From SHZI01 sp963802215 (lineage in GTDB: Bacteria > Pseudomonadota > Gammaproteobacteria > Steroidobacterales > GCA-2729495), in contig CAWDHQ010000002.1 of the NCBI GenBank assembly GCA_963802215.1, positions 496,001 to 560,000 of the forward strand: a stretch of 64,000 nt of DNA, read 5' to 3'. This document shows positions 41,721 through 51,066 of this stretch, one piece after another; the first letter of the stretch is position 1; every line of letters begins with the position of its first letter. A program made the translations under genes and the position numbers. Below the pieces are notes generated by a model that made no database searches, was not told where the DNA came from, and saw nothing but the letters and a program-made list of their open reading frames with translations.

Positions 41721-43055
41721 GTGTCTGTGCTCCTCAAACGACTCAAGATCGAGACCGCGAATCTCGAGTGCGGCATGTACGTGGCGCAGCTCGATCGCCC
41801 ATGGCTGGAGACGCCATTCCTCTTCAAGGGCTTCGAGATCCGCGACGAAAGGGACCTGAAGCAGCTCCGGCATTTCTGCAAGCACGTCTACGTGGACGCA
41901 ACCCAGGGCTCGGTACCCAAGGACCGCGTTCTCGAGGCGCGGCGCAAGGAAGCCCAGTATGCGAAGTCGCTGGACACGCCGGCGACGCGACTGGAGCATG
42001 CGGCGCGTCCCAGCCTGCAGCGGCGCCTGTTCGATGCCATCACCCGGCTCGATCGCACGGGCACGCTCGCCGGCTTCTTTCAGACCAGGCAGTACCGGAA
42101 CGTGGTGTCCACCCGGATGGAGGCGCCGAAGGCTGCCCTGGCCTATGACACGGCGGCCGCCGTCCTCAACGACACGCTCGAGCAGTTCCAGCAGGGCCGG
42201 GGCCTCGATGCCTCTCGCCTGAGGTCGGTCGTCGGGCCCCTGATCGACAGCATCCTCCGCAACCAGGACTCGATGGCCTGGCTGGTCTGCCTTCGCAAGC
42301 GCGAGACCGCGGGTCCCCAACGCTCCATTGGCAGTGCTGTCTGGGCGGTGGTCCTGGGCCGGCACCTGGGGTTCGACCGCAACGGGCTCGACACGCTCGC
42401 GCTCGGCGGCATGCTGCTGGATCTCGGCAATGCGAAGCTGCCGCGCGATGTGTTGCAGAAGGAGGGCCCCCTGGAGGACGTGGAGCGGGCCATCGTGAAG
42501 AAGCACGTCGCCGTCGGCCTCGAACTCGTGAACAAGACTCCGGGCCTGAACGCCGACGTGATTGCCATGATCCAGCATCACCACGAACGGCACGATGGCT
42601 CCGGCTATCCGAAGGGCCTGGCGGGTGCTGACATTCCGGTGTTCGGCCGGGTGGCCGGGCTCATCGACTGCTTCGACGCCATGACGACCAAGCGCCCCTA
42701 CGCGCCCGCCCGGTCGGCCTACGACGCGGTCCGGGAACTGAACAGCCTGTCGGGGACGCTCTTCCAGCGGGAACTGGTCGAGCAGTTCGTGCAGGCGGTC
42801 GGCATGTTCCCCACGGGCTCGCTCGTCGAGCTGAACACCGGCGAAGTGGCTCTGGTGATCGAGCAGAACCGGGTTCGCCGGCTGCGTCCCAAGCTCATGC
42901 TGCTCCTCAATGCCGACAAGACACCCGTCAGCCGCCACGCGCTGATGGACCTCAAGGCGAAGCCGGCCGGTGGCGACGAGGACGAGGCTCGCTGGATCCT
43001 CCGCGGCCTGGAGCCCGGCGCGTTCGGCCTCGATCCGAGGGATTACTTCGGGTAA
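41721..43055 (+). CDS. Degenerate HD-GYP domain protein (DUF3391 + HD-GYP)
   Basis: A 444-residue protein with an N-terminal DUF3391-like region (about 5-60) and an HD-GYP domain (about 200-380). HD-GYP enzymes degrade cyclic-di-GMP. Here the HD dyad is Leu233-Asp234 and the following GK is GN (LLLDLGNAKLP), while HHHERHDGSGYP (286-297) is kept. Loss of the metal His suggests reduced or absent catalysis, perhaps a binding or scaffold role. Starts are GTG 41721 or GTG 41727; the second has better spacing from AAGGG. A second such protein is at 57264. Confidence 0.85.
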   Translation: MSVLLKRLKIETANLECGMYVAQLDRPWLETPFLFKGFEIRDERDLKQLRHFCKHVYVDATQGSVPKDRVLEARRKEAQYAKSLDTPATRLEHAARPSLQRRLFDAITRLDRTGTLAGFFQTRQYRNVVSTRMEAPKAALAYDTAAAVLNDTLEQFQQGRGLDASRLRSVVGPLIDSILRNQDSMAWLVCLRKRETAGPQRSIGSAVWAVVLGRHLGFDRNGLDTLALGGMLLDLGNAKLPRDVLQKEGPLEDVERAIVKKHVAVGLELVNKTPGLNADVIAMIQHHHERHDGSGYPKGLAGADIPVFGRVAGLIDCFDAMTTKRPYAPARSAYDAVRELNSLSGTLFQRELVEQFVQAVGMFPTGSLVELNTGEVALVIEQNRVRRLRPKLMLLLNADKTPVSRHALMDLKAKPAGGDEDEARWILRGLEPGAFGLDPRDYFG

Positions 43056-43066
43056 TACTGGCGCGG

Positions 43067-43768
43067 ATGCGCGCCAGTCTTCTGTTCCTTGTCGTCGCGC
43101 TCGCACTCTCCCAGGCGGGCTGCCGCGCGCTGCGTGAGATGCCCCCGGCGGACTCCGCGCCTCCTCCAGCAGATCAGCAGGTTCCTGCGGGCTTCGTACG
43201 CTATCAGGTCATTTCCGCCGAGTCGGAAGTCCGGGCGCTCGTCTATCGGGACGGGCCCATGGCCCGGCTCGGTCACAATCACGTCCTGAACAGCCGGGCC
43301 CTGCGGGGCGACGTTTTGCTGGGCAACGGCGGCAAGGTGCCGCACTTCACGCTCGTGTTACCGGTGGCCAGCTTCAGCGTGGACGAAGCGGAACTGCGTG
43401 CGGAGGAGGGCGAGGAGTTTCCCGGTGTGGTGGATGCGGATGCGATCGCCGGTACGCGCAGAAACCTGTTGAGCGAAGCGTTGCTGGACGGCGCGCGGTT
43501 TCCGGAGATCCGGCTCACCAGCCGCGCGGTTTCCGGAACGGCGCCGGATTACGCCGTGACGGCCACCGTCGAGTTGAAGGGGCAGGCGCATGAGCTGCAG
43601 GTACCTGCCCGCGTTGAGCAACTGGGGAACGACCTGCGTGTCACTGGCCACTTCACAGTGACCCACGCAGAACTTGGCCTGACGCCTTTCAGCGTGATGG
43701 GTGGCCTGCTGTCTGTGAGGGACGAAATCAGGTTGCAGTACAGGATCATCGCGCGGTCCCCGCACTGA
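43067..43768 (+). CDS. YceI-domain lipoprotein
   Basis: A 233-residue lipoprotein (lipobox SQAGC, Cys19) with a YceI-like lipocalin-type barrel (about 45-230), which in relatives binds isoprenoid or amphiphilic ligands. Motifs include RLGHNHVLNSRALRG and FTVTHAELGLTPFSVMGGLLSV. The ATG is 11 bases after the HD-GYP stop, so the two are probably co-transcribed. Confidence 0.85.
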   Translation: MRASLLFLVVALALSQAGCRALREMPPADSAPPPADQQVPAGFVRYQVISAESEVRALVYRDGPMARLGHNHVLNSRALRGDVLLGNGGKVPHFTLVLPVASFSVDEAELRAEEGEEFPGVVDADAIAGTRRNLLSEALLDGARFPEIRLTSRAVSGTAPDYAVTATVELKGQAHELQVPARVEQLGNDLRVTGHFTVTHAELGLTPFSVMGGLLSVRDEIRLQYRIIARSPH

Positions 43769-43946
43769 AGGCGGTCAACCGGCCTGACCCGCATCGGCCA
43801 GATTTGCGATCTGGCTCACATTGTCCCTGCGCAACTGCGGCGTATGTTCCGGCCCGATCCGAACATTCTGCGCAGTTTGGGAACTGGTTAACATAATTTC
43901 CCGACAGCGTCAGTACCACTCGAAGCTACCGTGGGGGTTTCTGACC

Positions 43947-45551
43947 ATGATCAATGCGCGCCGGTTTCCAGCCGCCCTGTACCTCTTCGCCAGTCTTGGT
44001 TTTGGCCTCCCGGCTGCCCATGCACAGCTGGTCGACTCGAGTCAGGCATACCCCGGGGTGCCGGGGGGGCAGATCAGCAAGTTACTTGCGGGACAGGTGG
44101 GTGCCGGTCATGGCGATGTCAATACGGTCGGGTCGGCCGTCTACCTGATCAAGCGCGATCCGGCCCGTTCCATTCGCCGCGGCCGGCAGCTGTTCCAGCG
44201 AAAGTTCACGCTGGACCAGGGTTTCGGGCCCCGGGTGACCCGCGACTCCACGGGAGACATAAACGCCAATGCAGCCATTGGCGCCGGTCTCGTGGACAGT
44301 TGTGCCGGATGCCACGGGCGTCCCCGCGGTGCCGCAGGGTTCGGAGGTGACGTCGTCACTCGTCCGGACAGCCGGGACGCGCCGCATCTCTTCGGGCTTG
44401 GCCTCCAGGAGCAACTGGCCGACGAAATCACCCAGGATCTCCGGGCCATCGAAGCCCGGGCAAGGAGCATGGCAGTTCAGTCCGGCGCGCCGGCGAAACT
44501 GCCGCTTCAGAGCAAGTCCATTTCCTATGGCACGCTGCGTGCCTTCCCGAACGGCACGGTCGACCGTTCAAAAGTGCGTGGCGTGGACCCCGATCTCCGG
44601 GTGCGCCCCTTCTTCGCCGAGGGACGGGAGTTCTCGATCCGGGCATTCAGCGTCGGGGCTTTCAACGATGAAATGGGACTCCAGGCTCCCGACCCGGTGC
44701 TCTGCGCCGCGACCGACCCCAACGGTGCGACGGCCCAGGTAACGCCGGCCGGCCTGCGTCTCGATCCGGCGACAGACGGCCTGAACCGGCCGGCGGTGTG
44801 TTCCCCGGGAGACGACCCGGACCAGGATGGCGTCACCAACGAGGTGGATGCCGCACTCGTTGACCACATGGAGTTCTACCTGCTCAACTACTTCAAGCCG
44901 GGCATTGGCCGCACCACCGAAAACTCCGAATTCGGCCGCCATTTGATGAAATCCATCGGGTGCACGAGCTGTCACGTGCCCGACCTGACGATCAGGAACG
45001 ACCGCCGCGTCGCGGACGTGGAAACCCGGCACGATCCGCAGAGGGGCATTTTCAATCGCCTCTTCGCAACAGCGTCCACGCGCTTCAAGACAGTGGACGA
45101 CGGGGACGCCTATCCGCAGGTTGTGCCGCTGGCCGAAAGTTTCGTGGTCCGGAATATCTATGCGGACTTTCGCCGCCACGATCTGGGCCCTGCCTTTCAT
45201 GAGCGGCGCTATGACGGCAGCATCGAGACACTGTTCATGACGGAACCTCTGTGGGGCGTCGGTTCCTCCGCGCCCTACGGCCACGACGGGCGCAGCATCA
45301 ACCTCGAGGAGGTCATCCTCCGGCATGGCGGGGAGGCGGAGCGCTCCCGGAGACTGTTTGCGGCATTGAAGGACGGCCAGCGGCGGGCGATCCTGGAGTT
45401 CCTGAATACGCTCATCCTGTTCCCGCCGGATGACACGGCGTCAAACCTGAATCCGGGCAAGCCGGGGACCGGCTCACCCCAGGATCCCGCCGAGCACGGC
45501 AGCATCAATCTGGGCGCACTGTTCCTGATTTCGTCGGAAGGCGTCGAGTAG
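43947..45551 (+). CDS. Di-heme oxidoreductase (DHOR family, MauG/peroxidase-like)
   Basis: A 534-residue periplasmic c-type cytochrome. Signal peptide about 1-26 (ending AHA). Two heme-c sites: CAGCH (119-123) and CTSCH (339-343). The segment PYGHDGRSINLEEVILRHGGEAE near the C-terminus is typical of the DHOR family of putative peroxidases. ATG 43947 has a GGGGG site and directly precedes the signal. Its last 47 bases overlap the convergent radical SAM gene. Confidence 0.85.
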   Translation: MINARRFPAALYLFASLGFGLPAAHAQLVDSSQAYPGVPGGQISKLLAGQVGAGHGDVNTVGSAVYLIKRDPARSIRRGRQLFQRKFTLDQGFGPRVTRDSTGDINANAAIGAGLVDSCAGCHGRPRGAAGFGGDVVTRPDSRDAPHLFGLGLQEQLADEITQDLRAIEARARSMAVQSGAPAKLPLQSKSISYGTLRAFPNGTVDRSKVRGVDPDLRVRPFFAEGREFSIRAFSVGAFNDEMGLQAPDPVLCAATDPNGATAQVTPAGLRLDPATDGLNRPAVCSPGDDPDQDGVTNEVDAALVDHMEFYLLNYFKPGIGRTTENSEFGRHLMKSIGCTSCHVPDLTIRNDRRVADVETRHDPQRGIFNRLFATASTRFKTVDDGDAYPQVVPLAESFVVRNIYADFRRHDLGPAFHERRYDGSIETLFMTEPLWGVGSSAPYGHDGRSINLEEVILRHGGEAERSRRLFAALKDGQRRAILEFLNTLILFPPDDTASNLNPGKPGTGSPQDPAEHGSINLGALFLISSEGVE

Positions 45552-46680
45552 CGCCGCGCGCTGAACCGGTGCAGGCCCGCGGGGATGCAGCTCCCAGCAG
45601 ATCCAGCTGCGTGCCCGGCCCTTCCGGCACCTGGAACCGTGTCGTGTCCAGCGCCGACTCCGATCCCCGCGTGAACCCGTGCCTGCGACAGGCGCTGGCA
45701 AAGCGCTGCGCTAGGAGGGCGGCAATCGGCCCTGAGCCGCGCATGCGCCGGCCGAATTGCGCGTCATTCAGCGCGCCGCCCCGCACCTGCCGGATCAGGC
45801 TCAGCACCTTTGCCGCCTTCAGGGGATACTGGGCCTGCAGCCACTCCGTAAAGATCGGCTCCACCTCGTGGGGCAGGCGCAGCAGCACGTAGCCGGCGTG
45901 GTGGGCGCCGGCTTCCGCGGCGGCAGCGAGGATGTTCTCGAGTTCGTGGTCGTTGAGGCCGGGGATCATTGGTGCGGCCAGCACGCCGCAGGGAACGCCG
46001 GCCGCGCTCAGGCGGCGGATCGTCTCGAGTCGGCGGCGCGGCCCTGCCGTCCGGGGTTCCAGCCGGCGCTTCATCTCGTCGTCCAGGGTGGTGACGCTGA
46101 CGAGCACGTCCACCAGGTTGTCCCGCGCCAGGTCCTGCAGCAGGTCCAGGTCCCGTTCCACCAGGGCTGACTTGGTGATGATGCTGACGGGGTGGCGGAA
46201 CTCGGCCAGCATTTCCAGGATCTGCCGCGTGATCCGGAGGTCCCGCTCGACCGGCTGCCACGCATCGGTGTTCGAGCCCAGGGTGATGGGACTGCACCGG
46301 TAGCCCGGCTTGGACAGCTCCCGGCGCAGCACCGTGGCGGCCTCCGGCTTCGTGACGATTTTCTGCTCGAAGTCGAGGCCGGGGGAGAGGTCGAGGTACG
46401 CGTGGGACGGCCGGGCGTAGCAGTACACGCAGCCGTGCTCACAGCCCCGGTAGGGATTCACGGACTGTTCGAACGGAATATCCGGTGACTGGTTCCGGGA
46501 GATGATGGAGCGGATCGTCTCGGTGATCAGCTCGGTTTCCGGAGCGGGCCCCGGCATGTCGTCGTCCGCCGCTTCGGGAACCGTCTCTGCGCGGGCAAAA
46601 CGGCCGGCCGGCCGGGAGGCGACACCGCGGCCACGGATGACGGAACCGGGAGGCAGGTTGTCGGGGACGCGTCTCGGCAC
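45505..46680 (-). CDS. PA0069-type radical SAM protein
   Basis: A 391-residue radical SAM enzyme related to spore photoproduct lyase-like proteins. The [4Fe-4S] motif is CEHGCVYCY (Cys80, Cys84, Cys87). GTG start at 46680 with GAGG eight bases upstream. An E. coli-type LexA box lies 23 bases before the start, so it is probably induced by DNA damage. A role in DNA repair is inferred from family and control. The 3' end overlaps the di-heme oxidoreductase gene by 47 bases. Confidence 0.88.
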   Translation of the reverse strand: MPRRVPDNLPPGSVIRGRGVASRPAGRFARAETVPEAADDDMPGPAPETELITETIRSIISRNQSPDIPFEQSVNPYRGCEHGCVYCYARPSHAYLDLSPGLDFEQKIVTKPEAATVLRRELSKPGYRCSPITLGSNTDAWQPVERDLRITRQILEMLAEFRHPVSIITKSALVERDLDLLQDLARDNLVDVLVSVTTLDDEMKRRLEPRTAGPRRRLETIRRLSAAGVPCGVLAAPMIPGLNDHELENILAAAAEAGAHHAGYVLLRLPHEVEPIFTEWLQAQYPLKAAKVLSLIRQVRGGALNDAQFGRRMRGSGPIAALLAQRFASACRRHGFTRGSESALDTTRFQVPEGPGTQLDLLGAASPRACTGSARGATRRLPTKSGTVRPD

Positions 46681-46702
46681 CGGCGAACCTCGGTATTTCC
46701 CC

Positions 46703-46722
46703 TACTGTATGAATGCACAGTA
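46703..46722. promoter_or_regulatory. LexA (SOS) box
   Basis: TACTGTATGAATGCACAGTA: both half-sites TACTGT and ACAGTA match the E. coli SOS box exactly, with the standard eight-base centre. It lies 23 bases upstream of the radical SAM start and 54 bases upstream of the adaptor-protein start, so it could control either side; the position fits the radical SAM gene best. Confidence 0.82.
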
Positions 46723-46775
46723 CCACGCCGGACTTTATACTGCGCCGGCCTCTGGCCCTGCGGAGTAATTGTCTC

Positions 46776-47915
46776 GTGAGCACTCGCGGCGTACGCGTTT
46801 TAGGCGTTCTGGGCATCCTCGCCCTGGTCGGCGTGGCGGCCTGGTTCTGGTCGCGCCCGAAGCCGGTGGCGGTGACCGTCGCCGAGGTGCAGGCCGGCGA
46901 CGTGCTGGCCACGGTGGCGAACACCCGCGCCGGCACGGTGGATGCCTGCAACCGCGCGCGGCTCGCGCCCCCGATGGGCGGCCAGATCGCGCGGCTGCCT
47001 TTCAAGGAGGGCAACAAGGTCCGGAAGGGCGACATCCTGCTGGAACTCTGGAACCAGGATCAGCGCGCCCAGGTGTCCCAGGCGGAGCGGGAAGCCGTGG
47101 CCGCCCGCAGCCGCACCCGGGAAGCCTGCGTCAACTCCGTGGTCGCGGCGAAGAACGCCGCACGCATACAGGCGCTGCGCAAGGAGAACCTCGTCTCGGA
47201 AGGTGACACGGAGCGTGCCGTGGGCCAGGCGGACGCGCAGGCCGCAGTCTGCGATGCGGCCCGGGATCAGGAGAAGGTCAGCCAGGCCCGTATCGACGTC
47301 TCCCGTGCCCAGCTCGAACGCACGATCCTCCGCGCTCCGTTCGACGGGGTCGTGGCCGAGATCAACGGCGAGGTGGGCGAGTTCGTCACGCCGTCGCCCG
47401 TGGGCATCCCGACGCCGCCCACGGTGGACCTGGTCGATGGCAGCTGCCTGTATATCTCGGCACCCATCGACGAAGTCGATGCGCCTGCGGTGCGCGCCGG
47501 CCAGAAGGCGTCCATCTCCCTGGATGCCTTTCCCAACCAGCGCTTCCCGGGCTTCGTGCGCCGCGTGGCCCCCTACGTGCTCGACACCGAGAAGCAGGCG
47601 CGCACGGTCGAGGTGGAGGCGGAGATCGAGAACCCCGAGAAGTACAACCTGCTGCCCGGCTACAGCGCCGACGTGGAGGTGATCCTGGAGAACCGGCAGA
47701 ACGTCCTGCGCATTCCCAGCCAGGCGATCCTCGATGGCAAGCGGGTGCTGGTGCTGGATCCCGCGACCGGGCTGCTGCAGGCGAGAGACATCGGGAAGGG
47801 AGTCGCGAACTGGGAGTTCACCGAGGTCAGGTCCGGCCTCGCAGCCGGCGAGCTGGTCGTGACCTCGGTCGATCGCGAGGGCGTGGCCGATGGCGCCGCC
47901 GCCGTCCGCGAGTGA
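46776..47915 (+). CDS. MacA/HlyD-type periplasmic adaptor of an ABC exporter
   Basis: A protein of about 379 residues with an N-terminal membrane helix (about 7-25), lipoyl half-domains around a coiled coil (about 85-180, rich in Ala/Arg/Glu) and beta-barrel domains. It bridges the ABC permeases to an outer-membrane channel. GTG 46776 has GGAG about ten bases ahead; ATG 46713 would add an unlikely 21-residue leader overlapping the LexA region. It is followed by an ATPase and two permeases, the MacAB layout split into separate genes. Confidence 0.85.
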   Translation: MSTRGVRVLGVLGILALVGVAAWFWSRPKPVAVTVAEVQAGDVLATVANTRAGTVDACNRARLAPPMGGQIARLPFKEGNKVRKGDILLELWNQDQRAQVSQAEREAVAARSRTREACVNSVVAAKNAARIQALRKENLVSEGDTERAVGQADAQAAVCDAARDQEKVSQARIDVSRAQLERTILRAPFDGVVAEINGEVGEFVTPSPVGIPTPPTVDLVDGSCLYISAPIDEVDAPAVRAGQKASISLDAFPNQRFPGFVRRVAPYVLDTEKQARTVEVEAEIENPEKYNLLPGYSADVEVILENRQNVLRIPSQAILDGKRVLVLDPATGLLQARDIGKGVANWEFTEVRSGLAAGELVVTSVDREGVADGAAAVRE

Positions 47916-47943
47916 CCGTGCGCCGGTGACTGCTGTCCCCGCA

Positions 47944-48630
47944 ATGCCCGGACCTCTGATCAGGCTGGAACATCTGACGCGGACCTTCGAGGTGGGCGAC
48001 CAGCTGGTCCGTGCCCTGGATGGCGTCGACCTCGCGATCGGGGGCGGGGAGTATCTTTCGCTGATGGGCCCGTCGGGCTCGGGCAAGTCCACGCTGCTGA
48101 ACGTCCTCGGGCTGCTCGACAGGCCCACGTCGGGCGAGTACTGGCTGGGCGACGTGCAGACGTCCGCCATGCCGGAGGACCGCCTGGCCGACACCCGGCA
48201 GAAGGAGATCGGCTTCGTCTTCCAGGTCTTTCACCTCATTGCCCGGATGACGGCCCTGGAGAATGTCGAACTGCCGATGATGCTCGCCGGCATGCCGGTG
48301 GCGGAGCGCCGTGGCCGGGCGCGGACGGCGCTGGAGCGCATGGGCCTGGGCCCGCGGATCGACCACCGTCCCAACCAGCTCTCCGGCGGCGAGCGCCAGC
48401 GCGTGGCGATCGCGCGTGCCGTCGTCATGGAGCCCCGCATCCTGCTGGCCGACGAGCCCACCGGCAACCTGGACAGCGTGTCCGGCGGCGAAGTTGTGAA
48501 GATCATGGAAGACCTGCACGGCCAGGGCCTGACCCTGGTCGTCGTCACCCACGATCCCGTCATCGGGGCGCGTGCCCATCGGCGACTGCGGATGCGCGAT
48601 GGGTCCATAGTGCAGGACGACATGGGATGA
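47944..48630 (+). CDS. ABC transporter ATPase (MacB/LolD-like)
   Basis: An ATPase of about 228 residues. Walker A GPSGSGKS, Q-loop VFQVFH, signature LSGGERQRVAIARA, Walker B ILLADEPTGNLDS and H-loop VVVTHDP are all intact. It belongs to the MacB/LolD/FtsE class that works with FtsX-type permeases by mechanotransmission. Start options are ATG 47944 (chosen), GTG 47926 and ATG 47890, the last overlapping the adaptor gene. The stop overlaps the next start by ATGA. Confidence 0.9.
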   Translation: MPGPLIRLEHLTRTFEVGDQLVRALDGVDLAIGGGEYLSLMGPSGSGKSTLLNVLGLLDRPTSGEYWLGDVQTSAMPEDRLADTRQKEIGFVFQVFHLIARMTALENVELPMMLAGMPVAERRGRARTALERMGLGPRIDHRPNQLSGGERQRVAIARAVVMEPRILLADEPTGNLDSVSGGEVVKIMEDLHGQGLTLVVVTHDPVIGARAHRRLRMRDGSIVQDDMG

Positions 48631-49835
48631 GGTTCGCGGACCGCAACCGGGTCGCACTCGGCGCGCTGTTCCGCTACCCGCTACGCACGGCCATGATGCT
48701 GCTCGCTACGGCCATCGGCGTGGCCGCCGTGGTGGTCCTCACCGGGCTGGGCGAGGCCGCGCGCCTCTACATTACCGACGAGTTCCGCACCCTCGGGACG
48801 AACCTGCTCATCGTCCTTCCCGGACGCACGGAGACCACCGGCGCCGGGGCGGCGATGCTGGGCGGGGCGACGCCCCGGGACCTGACGCTCGACGATGCGC
48901 GGGCGCTGGAGCGGAGCGCCTCGATCGACAGGCTGGCCCCGGTGATCGTCGGCGAGGCCGCTGCGTCGTCCGGCTCCCTGGAGCGTGACGTCACCGTCAT
49001 GGGCACCACCGCCGCATTCCGCGAAATCCGGGGCTGGCGGATGGCGTCCGGTGAGTTCCTGCCTGCCGGCGACATGGACCGGGAAGCCGCCGTGTGCGTG
49101 GTTGGCAGCACCATTGGCCGGGAGCTCTTTCGCGGCGAGCCGCCGGTGGGACGGTGGCTCCGCGTCGGCGACCGGCGCTGCCGCGTCACCGGCGTCCTCG
49201 CGCCCCAGGGGATTTCGGTGATGGTCGATGCCGACCAGCTCGTCCTGGTGCCCGTGGCGCTGGCCCAGAGCCTGTTCAATTCGCCCGCCCTGTTCCGGAT
49301 CATCGTCCAGGCGCGCGGGCGCGACGCGATGCCCGCCGCGAAGCGCTTCATCGCGCAGACCCTCAAGGAGCGCCACCGGGGCGACGAGGACGTGACGATC
49401 GTGACCCAGGACGCCGTGCTGAAGACCTTCGACGGTATCCTCGGCACACTGACCCGCGCCCTCGGCGGCATTGCCGCCGTCAGCCTGCTGGTGGCCGGTG
49501 TACTCATCATGAACGTCATGCTGGTCGCGGTCAGCCAGCGCACCCAGGAGATCGGACTTCTCAAGGCGCTGGGTGCGCGTCGCAGCCAGATCCTCGGCCT
49601 GTTCCTGGCCGAAGCTGTCTATCTGGCGATGCTGGGTGCGCTGGTCGGCGTCATTGCGGGCTATGGCATGTTGCTGGGCCTTGGCCAGTTCTACCCGGAG
49701 TTCACCCTGCGTCCGCCCGCCTGGGCCGTGGCCGGCTCGGTTGCCCTGGCCGTGGCCTGCGGCATGCTGTTTGGGATACTTCCCGCCCGTCGAGCCTCCC
49801 GCCTCGACCCCGTGGCCGCACTTGCACGCCGGTGA
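48627..49835 (+). CDS. MacB-type ABC permease, first copy
   Basis: A 402-residue permease of the MacB_PCD/FtsX class: one N-terminal helix (about 20-42), a long periplasmic domain, then three C-terminal helices with the coupling motif QRTQEIGLLKALGARRSQI and a terminal ARRASRLDPVAAL. It overlaps the ATPase gene by four bases and is followed by a paralogous permease, so the functional unit is probably a heterodimer. Confidence 0.9.
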   Translation: MRFADRNRVALGALFRYPLRTAMMLLATAIGVAAVVVLTGLGEAARLYITDEFRTLGTNLLIVLPGRTETTGAGAAMLGGATPRDLTLDDARALERSASIDRLAPVIVGEAAASSGSLERDVTVMGTTAAFREIRGWRMASGEFLPAGDMDREAAVCVVGSTIGRELFRGEPPVGRWLRVGDRRCRVTGVLAPQGISVMVDADQLVLVPVALAQSLFNSPALFRIIVQARGRDAMPAAKRFIAQTLKERHRGDEDVTIVTQDAVLKTFDGILGTLTRALGGIAAVSLLVAGVLIMNVMLVAVSQRTQEIGLLKALGARRSQILGLFLAEAVYLAMLGALVGVIAGYGMLLGLGQFYPEFTLRPPAWAVAGSVALAVACGMLFGILPARRASRLDPVAALARR

Positions 49836-49851
49836 TGGCACGCCGGTAATG
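49824..49851 (+). repeat. 14-bp direct tandem duplication at the permease junction
   Basis: GCACGCCGGTGATG is followed at once by GCACGCCGGTAATG (one mismatch). The first copy contains the TGA stop of the first permease; the second lies in the 24-base gap before the next start. A small local slip duplication. Confidence 0.7.
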
Positions 49852-49859
49852 GCCCGTCA

Positions 49860-51059
49860 ATGAACGCCAGCGAGCTCATCCGGTTTACCTCCACATCGGC
49901 CGTGTCGCACCGGCTCCGCAGCGGCCTGACCGCCCTCGGCATCGCCATCGGCGTGGCCGCCGTCGTGCTGCTGACGTCCATGGGTGAGGGATTGCGCGTC
50001 TACATGGTGGCCCAGTTCACCCAGTTCGGGACCAACATCGTCGGGGTGAACCCGGGCAAGGCCCAGACGTTCGGCATGCCCACCGGCGTGCTGAACTCGG
50101 CGCGCCCGCTGAGCCTCGCCGACGCCCAGGCCCTCGCCCGCCTGCCCTACGTCCGGTCGATCGTGCCCCTGGTCCAGGGCACTGCCTCGGTGGAGGGCGG
50201 TGGCCGGGAACGGCAGACGATCGTCAGCGGCGCTGGCAGCGAGCTGACCGAGGCGCTGTCCTTCCGGGTGGCCCTGGGCGAATTCCTGCCCCCGGATGAT
50301 CCCAACGCGCCCCGTGCCTTCGCCGTTCTCGGCAGCAAGCTGTACCGCGAGCTCTTCGGCACGGCCATTCCTCTCGGGGAGCGCATCCGTGTGGGCGGGC
50401 AGCGCTACTCGGTGATCGGCGTCATGGAATCCAAGGGCACGATGTTCGGCTTCGACCTGGACGATGCGATCTACATTCCGGTGGCCAAGGGACTGGAGCT
50501 CTTCAACCGGGAGGGACTCTTCGAGATCGACGTGATGTACGAGAAGGGCGCGCCGGTGGAGGAAGTCGTCGAGGGGATACGCCGGGTGCTGGTCGCGCGG
50601 CATGGCGGTGAGGACTTCACCATCACGACCCAGCAGCAGATGCTGGACGTGCTGGGCTCGGTGCTGAACGTGGTGACCTTTGCCGTGGCAGCCCTCGGCG
50701 GCATCTCCCTGCTGGTGGGCGGAGTGGGCATCTTCACGATCATGACCATCGCGGTGCGCGAGCGGACGGCGGAGATCGGCGTCCTGCAGGCCATCGGCGC
50801 GCGCCGCCGGCAGATCCGGGACATCTTCCTGGGCGAGTCCCTGCTGCTGGCCGGCGTCGGCGGCCTGAGCGGACTGCTCCTCGGGCTCGCGTGCGTGTTC
50901 CTGCTTCGCGTGGCCCTCCCGGCGCTGCCCGTCAGCGTCGCGTGGCCTTACATGGCGCTGGCGGTCATCGTGGCGCTGTTGATCGGGCTTGTCGCGGGAG
51001 TATTGCCGGCTGTCCGTGCCGCGCAGCTCGACCCCGTCGAGTCCCTGCGGGCGGAGTGA
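49860..51059 (+). CDS. MacB-type ABC permease, second copy
   Basis: A 399-residue paralogue of the preceding permease with the same layout: N-terminal helix (about 22-42), periplasmic domain, three C-terminal helices, coupling motif RERTAEIGVLQAIGARRRQIR and end PAVRAAQLDPVESLRAE. Probable second half of a heterodimeric exporter with the ATPase and adaptor. The substrate is unknown; macrolides, peptides and lipoproteins are all handled by this class. Confidence 0.9.
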   Translation: MNASELIRFTSTSAVSHRLRSGLTALGIAIGVAAVVLLTSMGEGLRVYMVAQFTQFGTNIVGVNPGKAQTFGMPTGVLNSARPLSLADAQALARLPYVRSIVPLVQGTASVEGGGRERQTIVSGAGSELTEALSFRVALGEFLPPDDPNAPRAFAVLGSKLYRELFGTAIPLGERIRVGGQRYSVIGVMESKGTMFGFDLDDAIYIPVAKGLELFNREGLFEIDVMYEKGAPVEEVVEGIRRVLVARHGGEDFTITTQQQMLDVLGSVLNVVTFAVAALGGISLLVGGVGIFTIMTIAVRERTAEIGVLQAIGARRRQIRDIFLGESLLLAGVGGLSGLLLGLACVFLLRVALPALPVSVAWPYMALAVIVALLIGLVAGVLPAVRAAQLDPVESLRAE

Positions 51060-51066
51060 CGGGCCA

